Shown: piece by piece, positions 46,394 to 55,477 of the stretch
Position numbering within the stretch: the first letter of the stretch is position 1
Layout: every line of letters begins with the position of its first letter
From: Asaia siamensis
GTDB lineage: Bacteria > Pseudomonadota > Alphaproteobacteria > Acetobacterales > Acetobacteraceae
DNA: 64,000 nucleotides
Reading direction: 5' to 3'
Assembly (NCBI RefSeq): GCF_014635085.1
Contig: NZ_BMCH01000001.1
Span: forward strand, 279,151-343,150
Notes under the pieces: generated by a model
Seen by the model: only the letters and a program-made list of their open reading frames with translations
The model's database searches: none
Told to the model about the DNA's origin: nothing
Translations under genes and position numbers: made by a program

Positions 46394-48205
46394 ATGTTCG
46401 GACGCTGGGCGCGTGAAGCTCGTCTTTCATTAGCCCGGCTTCCATCGAGCGTGCCGGGCATCGCCCGTGCGCCCGATCGTCCCGTTCATGCGATACGCGA
46501 TATCTGGCCGGGCAATCCTGACCATGGTGCGCTGCTGGTGAGCGGTGCGGCCCGTTTCGAAGGCCGCAACATTCCCCTGCGTGCGCATGACTGGGAATAT
46601 GCCGATCTGGCCCCTGTCACACGCGAATGGCTTCAGGGCTTCACCTGGCTGCGCGATCTGCGCGCACTCGGCAGCGACGAAGCCCGTCTCTATGCCCGCT
46701 CGATCGTCGGCAGCTGGCTCGATCAGCCACCCATCGACCCGCTGGTGCTCAATGCCCCTGCAACAGGGGCGCGACTGGCCTCCTGGCTCGGTCATTTCGA
46801 TTTCTTTGCATCTTCCGCAAGCGAGGCTTTCCGTCAGAAAGTGATGGATCGCCTTCTGGTCGAGGGACGCCTGATTTCCATCATGCTGCCTCTGGCCGAG
46901 CAGGGATGGCGCAACCTGACCGCTCTCAAGGGGCTGCTTGCTGTTGCGGTGGCGATCCCGTCGCAGACCGGGTTTCTGCACCGCTTTCACCGTTATCTCG
47001 ATCAGGAACTGGATCGTCTGACGCTGCCCGATGGGACGCTGCGCGAACGGAGTCCGCAGGCGCAGATGGAAGCCGCGCGCGAGCTTGCCGAAATCAGCGT
47101 GTTCATGCGTATGGCGCAGCTGTCACCCTCTGAGAAAGTACAGAACGCGCTCGCCCGTATCTGCCCGGTTCTGCGAGCCCTGCGTCATGGCGATGGCAGT
47201 CTGGCGTTGTTTCACGGCAGCAAGGAGCAGGATGACCGTCAGATAGACCGGATCATCCAGTACGGGGCACGTCAGCGTCTTCTGGCGTCATCCATGCCTG
47301 ATGGCGGGTTCTGGCGTATTTCAGTAGGCAAGGCGCTCCTGTTCGTCGATGGCGCGCCTCCTGCAGGCGCCCCCCATGACGGCAATGCCCATGCGGCGCC
47401 GCTTGCGCTGGAGTTCTCGCATGGCAGACAGCGTCTTTTCGTCAATTGTGGTGCCGCTTCGACCGGGATGTGGAAACAGGCGCTGCGCGAGACGGCTGCG
47501 CATAGCTCGCTGGTGGTTGAGGAAACCTCCTGCTGCGACTTTACCCCGGCGGGCACGATCGCCCGTCGCCCCGCCCATGTAACGCTTACCCATCAAAGCC
47601 AGGATGGTGCGCACTGGGTCGATGGTCAGCATGATGGCTGGTATCCCGGTTTCGGCGCCAGCTGGCGTCGTCGGCTCTATCTCGGCCCTACAGGAGAGGA
47701 TCTTCGTGGCGAGGAATGTGTCGATGGCGAACGCCGGGTGGCCTTTGCCCTGCGCTTTCATCTCCACCCCTCGGTTCAGGCCGAACTCGCCCCTGATGGG
47801 GACGAAGTGCTGATGCATGCAGGCGGGATGATCTGGCGCTTCCGGCAGGAGGGGGGCGTGCTCTCTCTGGAACGGAGTGTCTATGCAGGGGGTGAAAAGC
47901 CGGTAGCAAGCCATCAGATCGTCATTCGTCCGCCGGCGGCCGAGGTGACGGCAGTGTCGACCGGTAGCGATGCAGTGACAACATCGACTTCGCAGGAGCC
48001 CAAGGAGACCGAAGGGGCTCCTGAGGGCGAAACAATGCCTTCCTCCCAGCCGGGAGAGCCAGGCGAAGCCGGCGCGGGTGCGACTGCGGATACGCAGTCT
48101 CCGACGACTGCCAGCGCGCCTGCATTGCCGGAGCTCCCTCACAGGAACGAGCCTCTACCTGCAAGGCAGGTTGTGCAATGGGTCATGGAGCGCGTACCGG
48201 AATGA
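46394..48205 (+). CDS. Heparinase II/III family protein
   Basis: A 603-residue protein with an alpha/alpha-toroid-like N-terminal half (about 60-290) and a heparinase_II_III beta-sandwich C-terminal half (about 320-510; FVNCGAAS, AHSSLVVEE, RRLYLGPTGEDLRGEE). Such proteins are widespread beside rsmB in alphaproteobacteria and are thought to act on polyanionic envelope glycans; the substrate is unknown. No signal peptide is seen. Residues about 520-590 form a Thr/Ser/Glu/Pro-rich low-complexity tail. The stop overlaps the glycosyltransferase start as ATGA. Confidence 0.82.
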   Translation: MFGRWAREARLSLARLPSSVPGIARAPDRPVHAIRDIWPGNPDHGALLVSGAARFEGRNIPLRAHDWEYADLAPVTREWLQGFTWLRDLRALGSDEARLYARSIVGSWLDQPPIDPLVLNAPATGARLASWLGHFDFFASSASEAFRQKVMDRLLVEGRLISIMLPLAEQGWRNLTALKGLLAVAVAIPSQTGFLHRFHRYLDQELDRLTLPDGTLRERSPQAQMEAARELAEISVFMRMAQLSPSEKVQNALARICPVLRALRHGDGSLALFHGSKEQDDRQIDRIIQYGARQRLLASSMPDGGFWRISVGKALLFVDGAPPAGAPHDGNAHAAPLALEFSHGRQRLFVNCGAASTGMWKQALRETAAHSSLVVEETSCCDFTPAGTIARRPAHVTLTHQSQDGAHWVDGQHDGWYPGFGASWRRRLYLGPTGEDLRGEECVDGERRVAFALRFHLHPSVQAELAPDGDEVLMHAGGMIWRFRQEGGVLSLERSVYAGGEKPVASHQIVIRPPAAEVTAVSTGSDAVTTSTSQEPKETEGAPEGETMPSSQPGEPGEAGAGATADTQSPTTASAPALPELPHRNEPLPARQVVQWVMERVPE

Positions 48206-49359
48206 TCTGGCGCCGCAAGCGGGCTCCGAGCCGTGCCGGGGGAGAGGGCAGCAAACGCATTCTCGAAATCGCGAATGTCGATTTTGCCATGAAGCAGTTT
48301 CTGCATCCACTCATGCAGGCGCTGCGTGACGCCGGGCATCATGTGGAAGGTGGCTGTGCAGACGGGCCGCATCTTGCGACACTGCGTGAGGACGGGTTCG
48401 TGGTGCATGCGCTGCCAATGGCGCGTTCCTACTCACCCATTGCCCAGTTCCGGGCGCTTCGGGCCCTGATCCGGCTGATCCGGCGCATGCAGCCGGATCT
48501 CGTTCATGGCCATATGCCCATCAGCGGGCTGCTGGCGCGTGTGGCGGCGTGGTGGTGCGGCGTCCCCTGCATCGCCTATACCTGCCACGGCTTTCTGTTC
48601 AATCAGCCAGGCTCCTTCAAGCGTCGCGCCCTTTCTTTTGTTCTCGAATGGGCCGCCGGGCAGATTACCGATCGCTACATGACCGTCTCGCATGCAGAGG
48701 CGCGCGACGCACGAAGGCTGTATATTCATCGCGGGGCGCAAGGCATTGGCAATGGGCGCGATCCGGCGCGCTACAGGCCAGATGCCCAGGCGCGCGCGGA
48801 GATACGTCAGGCCCTCGGTCTGGGTGACGATCAGGTCGTGATCATCGCCGTGTCGCGTATCGTTCGGCACAAAGGCTACCCTGAATTGCTGCGCGCCATG
48901 GAGAGCGTTCCTGACGCCGTGCTCGTGATCGTCGGTGAGCGTCTGCCTTCAGATCATGGAGACATGATGGGGCAGGAATTCGCGCGTGCGACGGAAATTC
49001 TGGGGTCCCGTCTCAAATTGCTGGGCTATCGCGACGATACGCAGCGCGTGCTGGCGGCTGCCGATATCTTTACCCTGCCAAGCCATTTCGAGGGGCTGCC
49101 GATGTCGGTCATTGAGGCCATGCTGACCGGCCTGCCTGTTGTGGCAACCGATATTCGTGGCCCTGCCGAACAGATTGTGTCGGGAGAGTCCGGGCTTCTC
49201 GTGCCGCCGGGTCTCGCCGCGCCTCTGTCAGAGGCCTTGACGGAGCTGGTTCGCGATCCGTCGCGCCGTCAGGCGATGGGGGAGGCAGCCCGTGCGCGTG
49301 CTGTCGCTCTCTATGGCCAGAAGCGCGTGCTTGAGCGCGTGGTTGCCATTCTGAGCTGA
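48202..49359 (+). CDS. GT4-type glycosyltransferase
   Basis: A 385-residue GT-B enzyme. The N-terminal acceptor domain includes ILEIANVDFAMKQFLHPLMQAL and DLVHGHMPISGLLA. The C-terminal nucleotide-sugar domain shows AVSRIVRHKGYPELLRAM and the family retaining-GT signature LPSHFEGLPMSVIEAMLTGLPVVAT with the conserved E-x7-E. It probably transfers a sugar in capsule, exopolysaccharide or lipid-linked glycan assembly. It is coupled by ATGA to the heparinase-like gene. The TGA stop and the stop of the convergent regulator abut within TGATCA (49357-49362). Confidence 0.88.
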   Translation: MIWRRKRAPSRAGGEGSKRILEIANVDFAMKQFLHPLMQALRDAGHHVEGGCADGPHLATLREDGFVVHALPMARSYSPIAQFRALRALIRLIRRMQPDLVHGHMPISGLLARVAAWWCGVPCIAYTCHGFLFNQPGSFKRRALSFVLEWAAGQITDRYMTVSHAEARDARRLYIHRGAQGIGNGRDPARYRPDAQARAEIRQALGLGDDQVVIIAVSRIVRHKGYPELLRAMESVPDAVLVIVGERLPSDHGDMMGQEFARATEILGSRLKLLGYRDDTQRVLAAADIFTLPSHFEGLPMSVIEAMLTGLPVVATDIRGPAEQIVSGESGLLVPPGLAAPLSEALTELVRDPSRRQAMGEAARARAVALYGQKRVLERVVAILS

Positions 49360-49974
49360 TCAGAGCCAGCCATTCTGGCGGGCGATGCGGCTGGCCTCGA
49401 CACGGTTTCTGGCCCCGATCTTCTGGATGATGTCTGAAAAGCAGTTGCGAAGTGTGCCGGGCGACAGGTCGAACAGCGTTGCAATCTGTTCGCTCGAACG
49501 CCCTGACTCGACCAGTCGTAGAATGGCCCGATCGCGGGAATTGAGCGGATCATGGGCCGCGTCCCAGACCTGTTGCGCGAGGGTGGGGTCTATGGCCCGC
49601 CCGCCGCGGCCGACATTGCGCAAGGCTTCGGCAAGCTGGGCAAGAGGCGCATCTTTCAGGAGATAGCCTCTGACACCTGCATTGAGCGCCCGCTTCATAT
49701 AGCCTGCACGCGCGAAGGTGGTGACGATCACAACGACTGTATGCGCCTTGGTTGTATAAAGCTTTTCCGCCAGTTCGATGCCGCCGAGTTCAGGCATTTC
49801 GATATCGGTGAGAAGAATATCCGGGCGGAGTGTCTGCACAAGCGCGAGTGCGTCGCGCCCGTTGGTGGCTTTGCCGACGATCTCGAAATCGGGTTCCAGG
49901 GAGAGCATAGAGGCGAAGGCCTCCAGAAGCATGACCTGATCTTCAGCCAGAACAAGCCGCAGCTTCTGTCTCAT
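49360..49974 (-). CDS. NarL/DesR-type response regulator
   Basis: A 204-residue DNA-binding response regulator. The receiver domain (1-120) has the acidic pair near the start (LAEDQVM), the phosphoacceptor Asp in DILLTDIEMPELGG, and the lysine of YLLKDAPL. The C-terminal LuxR-type helix-turn-helix (about 135-200) reads LNSRDRAILRLVESGRSS and ATLFDLSPGTLRNCFSDIIQ. It is encoded four bases into the end of its kinase gene, so the pair is certain. Targets are unknown. Confidence 0.92.
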   Translation of the reverse strand: MRQKLRLVLAEDQVMLLEAFASMLSLEPDFEIVGKATNGRDALALVQTLRPDILLTDIEMPELGGIELAEKLYTTKAHTVVVIVTTFARAGYMKRALNAGVRGYLLKDAPLAQLAEALRNVGRGGRAIDPTLAQQVWDAAHDPLNSRDRAILRLVESGRSSEQIATLFDLSPGTLRNCFSDIIQKIGARNRVEASRIARQNGWL

Positions 49975-51065
49975 GGAGCATTCCCTAGCGTGACAAGGAG
50001 CGTCGTTCCATCGCGTTGAGGGGTGATGACAAGGCTGCCATCAAGCTCGACCAGGCGCGCACGCATGCCCATTATACCATTCCCCTCCCGGAATGAAAGG
50101 GTGATTTCCTCTCCGAGCTTTCGCGAACGGGTGTCGCGTATTTCGAGTTCTGCCTGATCGCGGGCATTGCGCCGGAAGGTGATGCTGCATGTCTCTGCCC
50201 CGGCATGGCGCAGGATATTGGTCAAGGCTTCGCGCAGCACCATGATCAGCACCGCTTCCGAGCGAGGAGGCATCAATGTGGTGTCACCGTTCACGGCGAC
50301 AGAAATGCCAGCGTCCTTGAGCGCAAGACAGCCGTCGGCCAGTTCCTGCTTCAGGCTGGTGAGGCGTATGGCCGAGACAGCGAGCCTCGTCTCGGCAAGC
50401 GCCTGACGCGTTTTCTCGCCGATTTCATGGAGTTCGCAGGCGGCCCCCTGCGGATTATCCGGGAGGTAACGCAGGGCGAGGTCTGCCTTGAGGGCAATCA
50501 GGGTCAGGGAGTGTCCGAGCGTATCGTGCAGATCACGGGCGAAACGCTCGCGTTCTGTCATGAGTGTCAGCGCCCTGATCTCCTCCTGCGCGGCCGCCAG
50601 AGCCTCGTTCTGTCTATGGAGATCCATCGATAGTCTGGTCGTGGTCAGAACGCCAAGCGCCACGATGAGAGTGATCAGACTGCCGATCAGTCCCTCATCA
50701 AAACGCCAGCTCAGGAAGCCATAAGCGGCAAGAATGGGGGCGAGGGCGCAAAAACGGGAAACACGCGAGCGTATGGCTCCGCAGGTAGCGGCTGCTGAGA
50801 TAAAGAAGATTCCCCAATATCCCCCGAATGGAATGAGCGCTGTGCCGATCAGGGCATAGACACCAGCCCGCAGACCAACCGTGAGAGCAAAGCGCCCCGG
50901 CAGGAAAGGCAGGACCAGAAAGAGCCCGGCGCCGCAAAGAAAAGCGATGACAGCGAGCGGTGTCGTGCCCCGTGCGAGCCAGGGCAGGGGATAAAGCAGA
51001 AGATAGAAGGCGAAGCTGAAGCGACGAACCAGCGCGGCACGGGTAAGGCCTTGCGTCTCGCTCAT
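49971..51065 (-). CDS. DesK/NarX-type membrane sensor histidine kinase
   Basis: The protein has 364 residues. Five or six N-terminal membrane helices (about 10-160) have no evident periplasmic sensor domain. A HisKA_3 dimerisation domain follows, with the phosphoaccepting His in ERFARDLHDTLGHSLTLIALK (about residue 185). The HATPase_c domain has EALTNILRHAGA and GNGIMGMRARL. This is the layout of DesK-like kinases that read membrane state. It overlaps both its regulator gene and the upstream membrane-protein gene by four bases. Confidence 0.92.
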   Translation of the reverse strand: MSETQGLTRAALVRRFSFAFYLLLYPLPWLARGTTPLAVIAFLCGAGLFLVLPFLPGRFALTVGLRAGVYALIGTALIPFGGYWGIFFISAAATCGAIRSRVSRFCALAPILAAYGFLSWRFDEGLIGSLITLIVALGVLTTTRLSMDLHRQNEALAAAQEEIRALTLMTERERFARDLHDTLGHSLTLIALKADLALRYLPDNPQGAACELHEIGEKTRQALAETRLAVSAIRLTSLKQELADGCLALKDAGISVAVNGDTTLMPPRSEAVLIMVLREALTNILRHAGAETCSITFRRNARDQAELEIRDTRSRKLGEEITLSFREGNGIMGMRARLVELDGSLVITPQRDGTTLLVTLGNAP

Positions 51066-51649
51066 GAAAGCACCTGTACGTCATGTGCGCCTGTGCGGAC
51101 GGGCTCAGGCGCTGTATCCCGAACCGCTCGGGGCGGGAGGCTGTTCATGAGACGCAGTACAGCGCCCAGCCAGCAGGATGTCGCGGTACCGAGTCCGGCA
51201 ACCAGCATGTGCCAGGGCTGAGGGAGCGCCAGAGAAAAAAGTGTGACGAGCAGAATGGCGAGGCCTGTACCGATATGAACAGGTTCTTTCATGGCCCGCC
51301 CCAATGGCAGGTAGGAGGCTCCGATTACGAGACCCGCGACGAGCAGCATGAGATCGGGTCTATGCAAAATCGATAACACTGTTCCCGCGGTCATCAGCAG
51401 TATGACACGCGCGCGCCTGGTGCGGGCCGCAAGAACACGATCAATGATAAATTCTGGCCGACCGAGATCGCGTGTGAGAAACCCCCAGGCAAGAGGAAGG
51501 GTGATGGCGGCAAGAAGGGTGGCACATATCCATAGAGGCCAATGCAGCACAGCAAGGCCCCGCATCCCCCAGGCGGCAGCAAAGGCAAGCCCGCCCAGAT
51601 CGGTCAGGGCATAGCGCCAGTATCGCGGGCGTTTGAAGAAGGCACCCAT
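51062..51649 (-). CDS. Uncharacterised membrane protein of the two-component operon
   Basis: A 195-residue protein with about six hydrophobic helices and short basic loops (RYWRYALTDLGG at the start, LAARTRRARVIL in the middle). I chose ATG 51649 because GGGAG stands eight bases before it; further in-frame ATGs (51664, 51712) lack a good site. The stop overlaps the kinase start as ATGA, so all three proteins are made together. It could be an accessory sensor or a transport-related partner. The family is not recognised. Confidence 0.72.
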   Translation of the reverse strand: MGAFFKRPRYWRYALTDLGGLAFAAAWGMRGLAVLHWPLWICATLLAAITLPLAWGFLTRDLGRPEFIIDRVLAARTRRARVILLMTAGTVLSILHRPDLMLLVAGLVIGASYLPLGRAMKEPVHIGTGLAILLVTLFSLALPQPWHMLVAGLGTATSCWLGAVLRLMNSLPPRAVRDTAPEPVRTGAHDVQVLS

Positions 51650-51718
51650 TTTTCGGTCTCCCATGATCGTCGTGTCACGCAGGCGATCATGGGAGAAGTT
51701 TCGATTCGGCAATAGTGT

Positions 51719-51747
51719 GCTGCGTCACCGCCGTGGCGTGACGCAGC
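51719..51747. promoter_or_regulatory. Large palindrome upstream of the two-component operon
   Basis: 10-bp perfect arms GCTGCGTCAC/GTGACGCAGC, extended by GCC/GGC with a single bulged C, lie 70 bases before the first gene of the operon and about 90 bases beyond the tyrS stop. A related GTCACGCAG half-site occurs at about 51674. There is no T-tract on either strand, so an operator for the response regulator is at least as likely as a terminator. Confidence 0.45.
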
Positions 51748-51836
51748 ATGACAGGAGGTTCATGCGCTGTGGCAGCAACCCAAACGGGCGCGAAAACAGC
51801 GTGTTACCTATATAGGCCGGACCTTGCGGGTAGGCG

Positions 51837-53093
51837 TCAGACCGGCCGCAGCAGAAGATGGCGCTTCTTGCCGGAAGAAAGCTTGAGAACGCCCTCAACC
51901 AGATCATCAGAGGTGATGACGCGGTTCTCATCCTGTATGGGCTCGTCGTTCAGGCGTGCGCCGCCACCACGGATCAGTCGTCGTGCTTCGCTGTTTGTCG
52001 CGACCAGGCCAGACTCACCAAAGAGGCGGAAAGCCGGAATTCCTGCTTCCAGATCGGCTTTTGGCAGATCGCGCGAGGGCAGATCGGTCGCCAGACCGCC
52101 TGCCTCGAAAGCCTGACGCGCCGTTTCTGCCGCTGCAAGAGCGGCTTCGCGCCCGTGGCAGATTGCCGTTGCTTCCGTGGCCAGGATTTTCTTGGCTTCG
52201 TTGATCGCAGCCCCTTCCAGGGCGCCAAGGCGCTCGCATTCCTCAACCGGCAGATCCGTGAAGAATTTGAGGAAGCGCCCGACATCGGCGTCTTCTGTGT
52301 TGCGCCAGAACTGCCAGTACTCGAACACTGGAAGCTTTTCCGCGCTTACCCAGGTCGCGCCATTGGCCGATTTGCCCATTTTGGCGCCGGATGACGTGGT
52401 GACCAGCGGCGTCGTCAGACCAAAGACCTGTTTGGAATCCGTGCGGCGTGCCAGATCGATACCGGCAACGATATTGCCCCATTGATCAGAGCCGCCCATT
52501 TGCAAAACTGCGCCATGACGACGGTTCAACTCGCGGAAATCATAGGATTGCAGGATCGAATAGTTGAATTCGAGAAAGGTCAGGCCCTGTTCGCGGTCGA
52601 GGCGCTGCCTGACGCTTTCAAAGGAGAGCATGCGGCTGATCGAGAAATGTACCCCAACATCCTGTAGCAGCTCGATATAGGAGAGGCGGTCGAGCCATTC
52701 GGCATTATTGGCCAGCATCGCATCGCTGGGGCCCGATCCGAAGCTCAGAAACTGGCGCAGACTGACCTCGATGCCAGCCAGATTATGCGCGAGCTTTTCG
52801 GGGCTCATCAGGGCGCGTGCTTCGTCGCGAAAGGACGGATCGCCGATCTTGGCCGTGCCGCCGCCCATCAGGGCAATAGGGCGATGGCCGTGGCGCTGCA
52901 TCAGGCGCAGCATCATGATGGAGAGGGCGTTGCCAACATGAAGCGAGTCGGCTGTCGGGTCAAAACCGATATAGCCTGTGACCGGACCAGCGCACAGGGC
53001 GTCATCAAGAGCGGCAAGGTCGGTGCATTGGAAAATATAGCCCCGAGCGTCAGCCTCTTTCAGAAAAGGACTTTTCAGCGCGTGCTCTGCCAT
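51837..53093 (-). CDS. tyrS: Tyrosyl-tRNA synthetase
   Basis: Class I aminoacyl-tRNA synthetase charging tRNA-Tyr. The 418-residue protein shows the HIGH-type motif as HVGN in TADSLHVGNALSIM, the tyrosine-binding GGSDQWGNI, the KMSKS-type loop as GAKMGKSANG, and a C-terminal S4-like RNA-binding domain (RRLIRGGGARLNDEPI). The length is normal. No T-box or other leader is visible. Confidence 0.97.
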   Translation of the reverse strand: MAEHALKSPFLKEADARGYIFQCTDLAALDDALCAGPVTGYIGFDPTADSLHVGNALSIMMLRLMQRHGHRPIALMGGGTAKIGDPSFRDEARALMSPEKLAHNLAGIEVSLRQFLSFGSGPSDAMLANNAEWLDRLSYIELLQDVGVHFSISRMLSFESVRQRLDREQGLTFLEFNYSILQSYDFRELNRRHGAVLQMGGSDQWGNIVAGIDLARRTDSKQVFGLTTPLVTTSSGAKMGKSANGATWVSAEKLPVFEYWQFWRNTEDADVGRFLKFFTDLPVEECERLGALEGAAINEAKKILATEATAICHGREAALAAAETARQAFEAGGLATDLPSRDLPKADLEAGIPAFRLFGESGLVATNSEARRLIRGGGARLNDEPIQDENRVITSDDLVEGVLKLSSGKKRHLLLRPV

Positions 53094-53198
53094 ATCGGTC
53101 TATCCACTATCATGAGGCGGGTTGAGGCTGGGGGTCGTAGCATGAAAAGAGCGCAAAGCCGACCGTGACCACCATAAAGCGGTGCGAAACCTCAATAA

Positions 53199-53225
53199 AA
53201 AAGGCGGGGAAAGCCCCCGCCTTTT
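53199..53225. terminator. Strong terminator of the alpha/beta hydrolase gene
   Basis: Perfect 11-bp arms AAAAGGCGGGG/CCCCGCCTTTT around a five-base loop. On the minus strand, downstream of the hydrolase, the stem runs into TTTTTTATTG. On the plus strand the tail is TTTTG, but no plus-strand gene precedes it. Confidence 0.85.
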
Positions 53226-53250
53226 GAAATATCTGCACCACTGGCACAGA

Positions 53251-53916
53251 TCAGTCTGCGGCAATCGCCAGGACACGGCGGTTGCGCATCACCGTCACAT
53301 GGTCTTCGAGCGCAGACGCAACTTTTTCGGCTTCGCTTGCGAAGATATGGTTGGCGCCCTCGAAGATGCGATAATCGACCTCGACATTCTTCTGGGTGTT
53401 CAGCTTGTCGACCAGCTTGCGAATGCCTGGCTCGGGGGCCATGTCATCCTTGTCGCCCGCGATCATCAGCCCGCCGCAGGGGCAGGGCGCCAGAAAGCCG
53501 AAATCATAGTCATTGGCCGGAGGCGCAACGCTGATCCAGCCGCTGATTTCCGGACGACGCATCAGAAGCTGCATGCCCACGAAGGCGCCGAAGGAATAAC
53601 CCGCAATCCAGAGCTCGCTGGAATTGGGATTGACCATCTGCATCCAGTCGAGAGCAGCGGCGGCATCTGAAATTTCGCCGATCCCGCCATCATAGCGCCC
53701 CTGCGAACGGCCTACGCCGCGCGAGTTGTAGCGCATGACCGAAAAACCCATTTTCTCGAACGACCGATACATCGTGTAGGTGATGCGGTTGTTCATGGTG
53801 CCGCCGTGAAGCGGATGTGGATGCAGAACCAGTGCGAGCGGCGCATTCGGCTCGTCAGAATGGTGGTAGCGACCCTCCAACCGGCCATCAGGGCCGGCGA
53901 ACATGACTTCAGGCAT
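53251..53916 (-). CDS. Alpha/beta hydrolase (short, peptidase/esterase-like)
   Basis: A 221-residue alpha/beta-hydrolase. It has the oxyanion-hole segment HPHPLHGGTMNNR, RYNSRGVGRSQGRYDGG, the nucleophile elbow GYSFG (about residue 100), an Asp region in AGDKDDMAPE and the catalytic His in EGANHIF. ATG 53916 is preferred over the TTG before it. Short relatives are widespread in alphaproteobacteria and of unknown substrate. It is divergent from the cysteine desulfurase operon. Confidence 0.86.
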   Translation of the reverse strand: MPEVMFAGPDGRLEGRYHHSDEPNAPLALVLHPHPLHGGTMNNRITYTMYRSFEKMGFSVMRYNSRGVGRSQGRYDGGIGEISDAAAALDWMQMVNPNSSELWIAGYSFGAFVGMQLLMRRPEISGWISVAPPANDYDFGFLAPCPCGGLMIAGDKDDMAPEPGIRKLVDKLNTQKNVEVDYRIFEGANHIFASEAEKVASALEDHVTVMRNRRVLAIAAD

Positions 53917-53919
53917 CAA

Positions 53920-54373
53920 AATGCTTCCGAATTGACCTCTTGCCCGCGATTTGAAGCCGGCAGAGGGATGTGTTTTTATTGTGAGAAATGAACCTGATCG
54001 CGCGAGGCTTGCACAAGAAGGGGCAAAAGACCCTCTGCGAAGCGGTTCATGATGAACGGCGCGGAAGCGTCAGCCGTACTGTACCGTGTGAACGGCTGGT
54101 CGAGGGTGAAAGCCACGAAGGGATTCGACAGGCGTTGAAACGCACATGGACAAGCTCCTCGACGGTGAGAGAATACCAGGCCGATATTCCCTGACGCGGC
54201 GCGGGCATTTTCCGGGGGGTAAAACGCCCACCGCAAACGACCGCCACGCCATCATTGGCGCAGTGTATAACGAGGCTGTAGGGTAAAATTCCACAGAAAT
54301 CGTCAAAGGGCGCGATTTCACCTGCGTGAGGTTTTGACTTGCACTTGTTCGGCCCAAACCGATTTATAGGCGC
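53920..54373. other. Divergent intergenic region before the cysteine desulfurase operon
   Basis: These 454 bases hold no gene I can support. Short frames exist on both strands (for example 53988-54194 plus and 54236-53976 minus) without recognisable signatures. Near the operon a TTGACT at about 54335 and a TATAGG ten bases before the start are suggestive, but their spacing is too long for a standard sigma-70 pair. Confidence 0.4.
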
Positions 54374-55477
54374 ATGACGGTTTATCTTGACGCGAATGCT
54401 ACCGAAATTCTGCGAGATGGCGCCATGGCAGCCATGCTGGATGCTGTGCGCCTTACAGGTAATCCCTCATCGGTACATGGGCCGGGCCGTGAGGCGCGCC
54501 GCCTGCTGGAAGCTGCCAGGGAAACGATTGGCCGTTTCTGGAATGCCGGGCCGGAACAGGTGGTTTTCACCTCTGGCGGTACCGAGGCCAATGCACTGGC
54601 AATTCATGCTTTCGGTGAGGGCAGGCGTCTGCTGATCGGCGCAACCGAGCATGATGCTGTGCGCATGGCCTCGCCCGATCATGAAGTTCTGCCAGTATTG
54701 TCCGATGGCAGTTTGTGCCTCCAAGCGCTCGAGACGGCGCTCCAGCGCGGTGGTCCGGCACTTGTCTGCGCCATGGCTGCCAATAATGAGACGGGTATCC
54801 TGCACCCCATCGAGACCGTCAGGATGTTGTGCACGCGATATGGCGCGCTGCTTCATGTCGATGCCGTGCAATTGGCGGGGCGCCATGTCGAAGGCGAGGC
54901 AAGATTGACGGTCGAGGGGCTGACCAGCCTCGCCATTTCCGGACACAAGGCGGGAGGCATCAAGGGCGCAGGGGCTCTTGTTCTCGGCGCCGAGGGACAT
55001 GTTGCGCCCATGCTGCGTGGTGGCGGACAGGAACGGGGGCGGCGTGGTGGCACACAGGCCCTGCCAGCCATTGCCTCAATGGCCGCTGCTTTCGAACTGG
55101 CTGCAGCGCAGGACTGGGCGCCTATTGCCGCCTTGCGCGACCGTGTCGATGAGGCGGCATTATCCTGCGGGGCGATAATAACCGGAGGGGGCGACCGCCC
55201 GCGCCTGCCCAATACGACATCGCTGATTTTGCACGGTGTTTCGGCCCAGACGCAGCTCATGATGCTCGATCTGGCAGGCTATGCGGTCTCGACCGGCTCG
55301 GCGTGCTCGTCCGGCAAGGTAACGGCTTCTCACGTGCTTCAGGCCATGGGGCTGGATGACGATGCCGCCTGTGCCATAAGGGTATCGCTTCCCTGGAATG
55401 CGACAGAAAGCCAGATTGACGGGTTTATTCTGGCCTATCGGGACATGGCGGGCCGTCTGGGGAAAAAAGCGGCATGA
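54374..55477 (+). CDS. Cysteine desulfurase family protein (first of a tandem pair)
   Basis: A 367-residue class V aminotransferase-fold enzyme. It opens MTVYLDANATEILRDGAM, keeps GNPSSVHGPGR, TSGGTEANALAIH, NNETGILHPIE, the PLP lysine in ISGHKAGGIKGAG and the active-site cysteine in [17 protein letters not shown]. It diverges from the classical IscS next door (GHKAGG instead of AHKFYG), so it may have a specialised partner. The two genes overlap by four bases. It probably supplies persulfide sulfur for Fe-S assembly or thio-tRNA. Confidence 0.9.
   Translation: MTVYLDANATEILRDGAMAAMLDAVRLTGNPSSVHGPGREARRLLEAARETIGRFWNAGPEQVVFTSGGTEANALAIHAFGEGRRLLIGATEHDAVRMASPDHEVLPVLSDGSLCLQALETALQRGGPALVCAMAANNETGILHPIETVRMLCTRYGALLHVDAVQLAGRHVEGEARLTVEGLTSLAISGHKAGGIKGAGALVLGAEGHVAPMLRGGGQERGRRGGTQALPAIASMAAAFELAAAQDWAPIAALRDRVDEAALSCGAIITGGGDRPRLPNTTSLILHGVSAQTQLMMLDLAGYAVSTGSACSSGKVTASHVLQAMGLDDDAACAIRVSLPWNATESQIDGFILAYRDMAGRLGKKAA

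Noticed and set aside
53976-54357. Short frames as a decayed gene between the hydrolase and the desulfurases
   Set aside because: None of the translations resembles a known protein, so calling a pseudogene is not justified.
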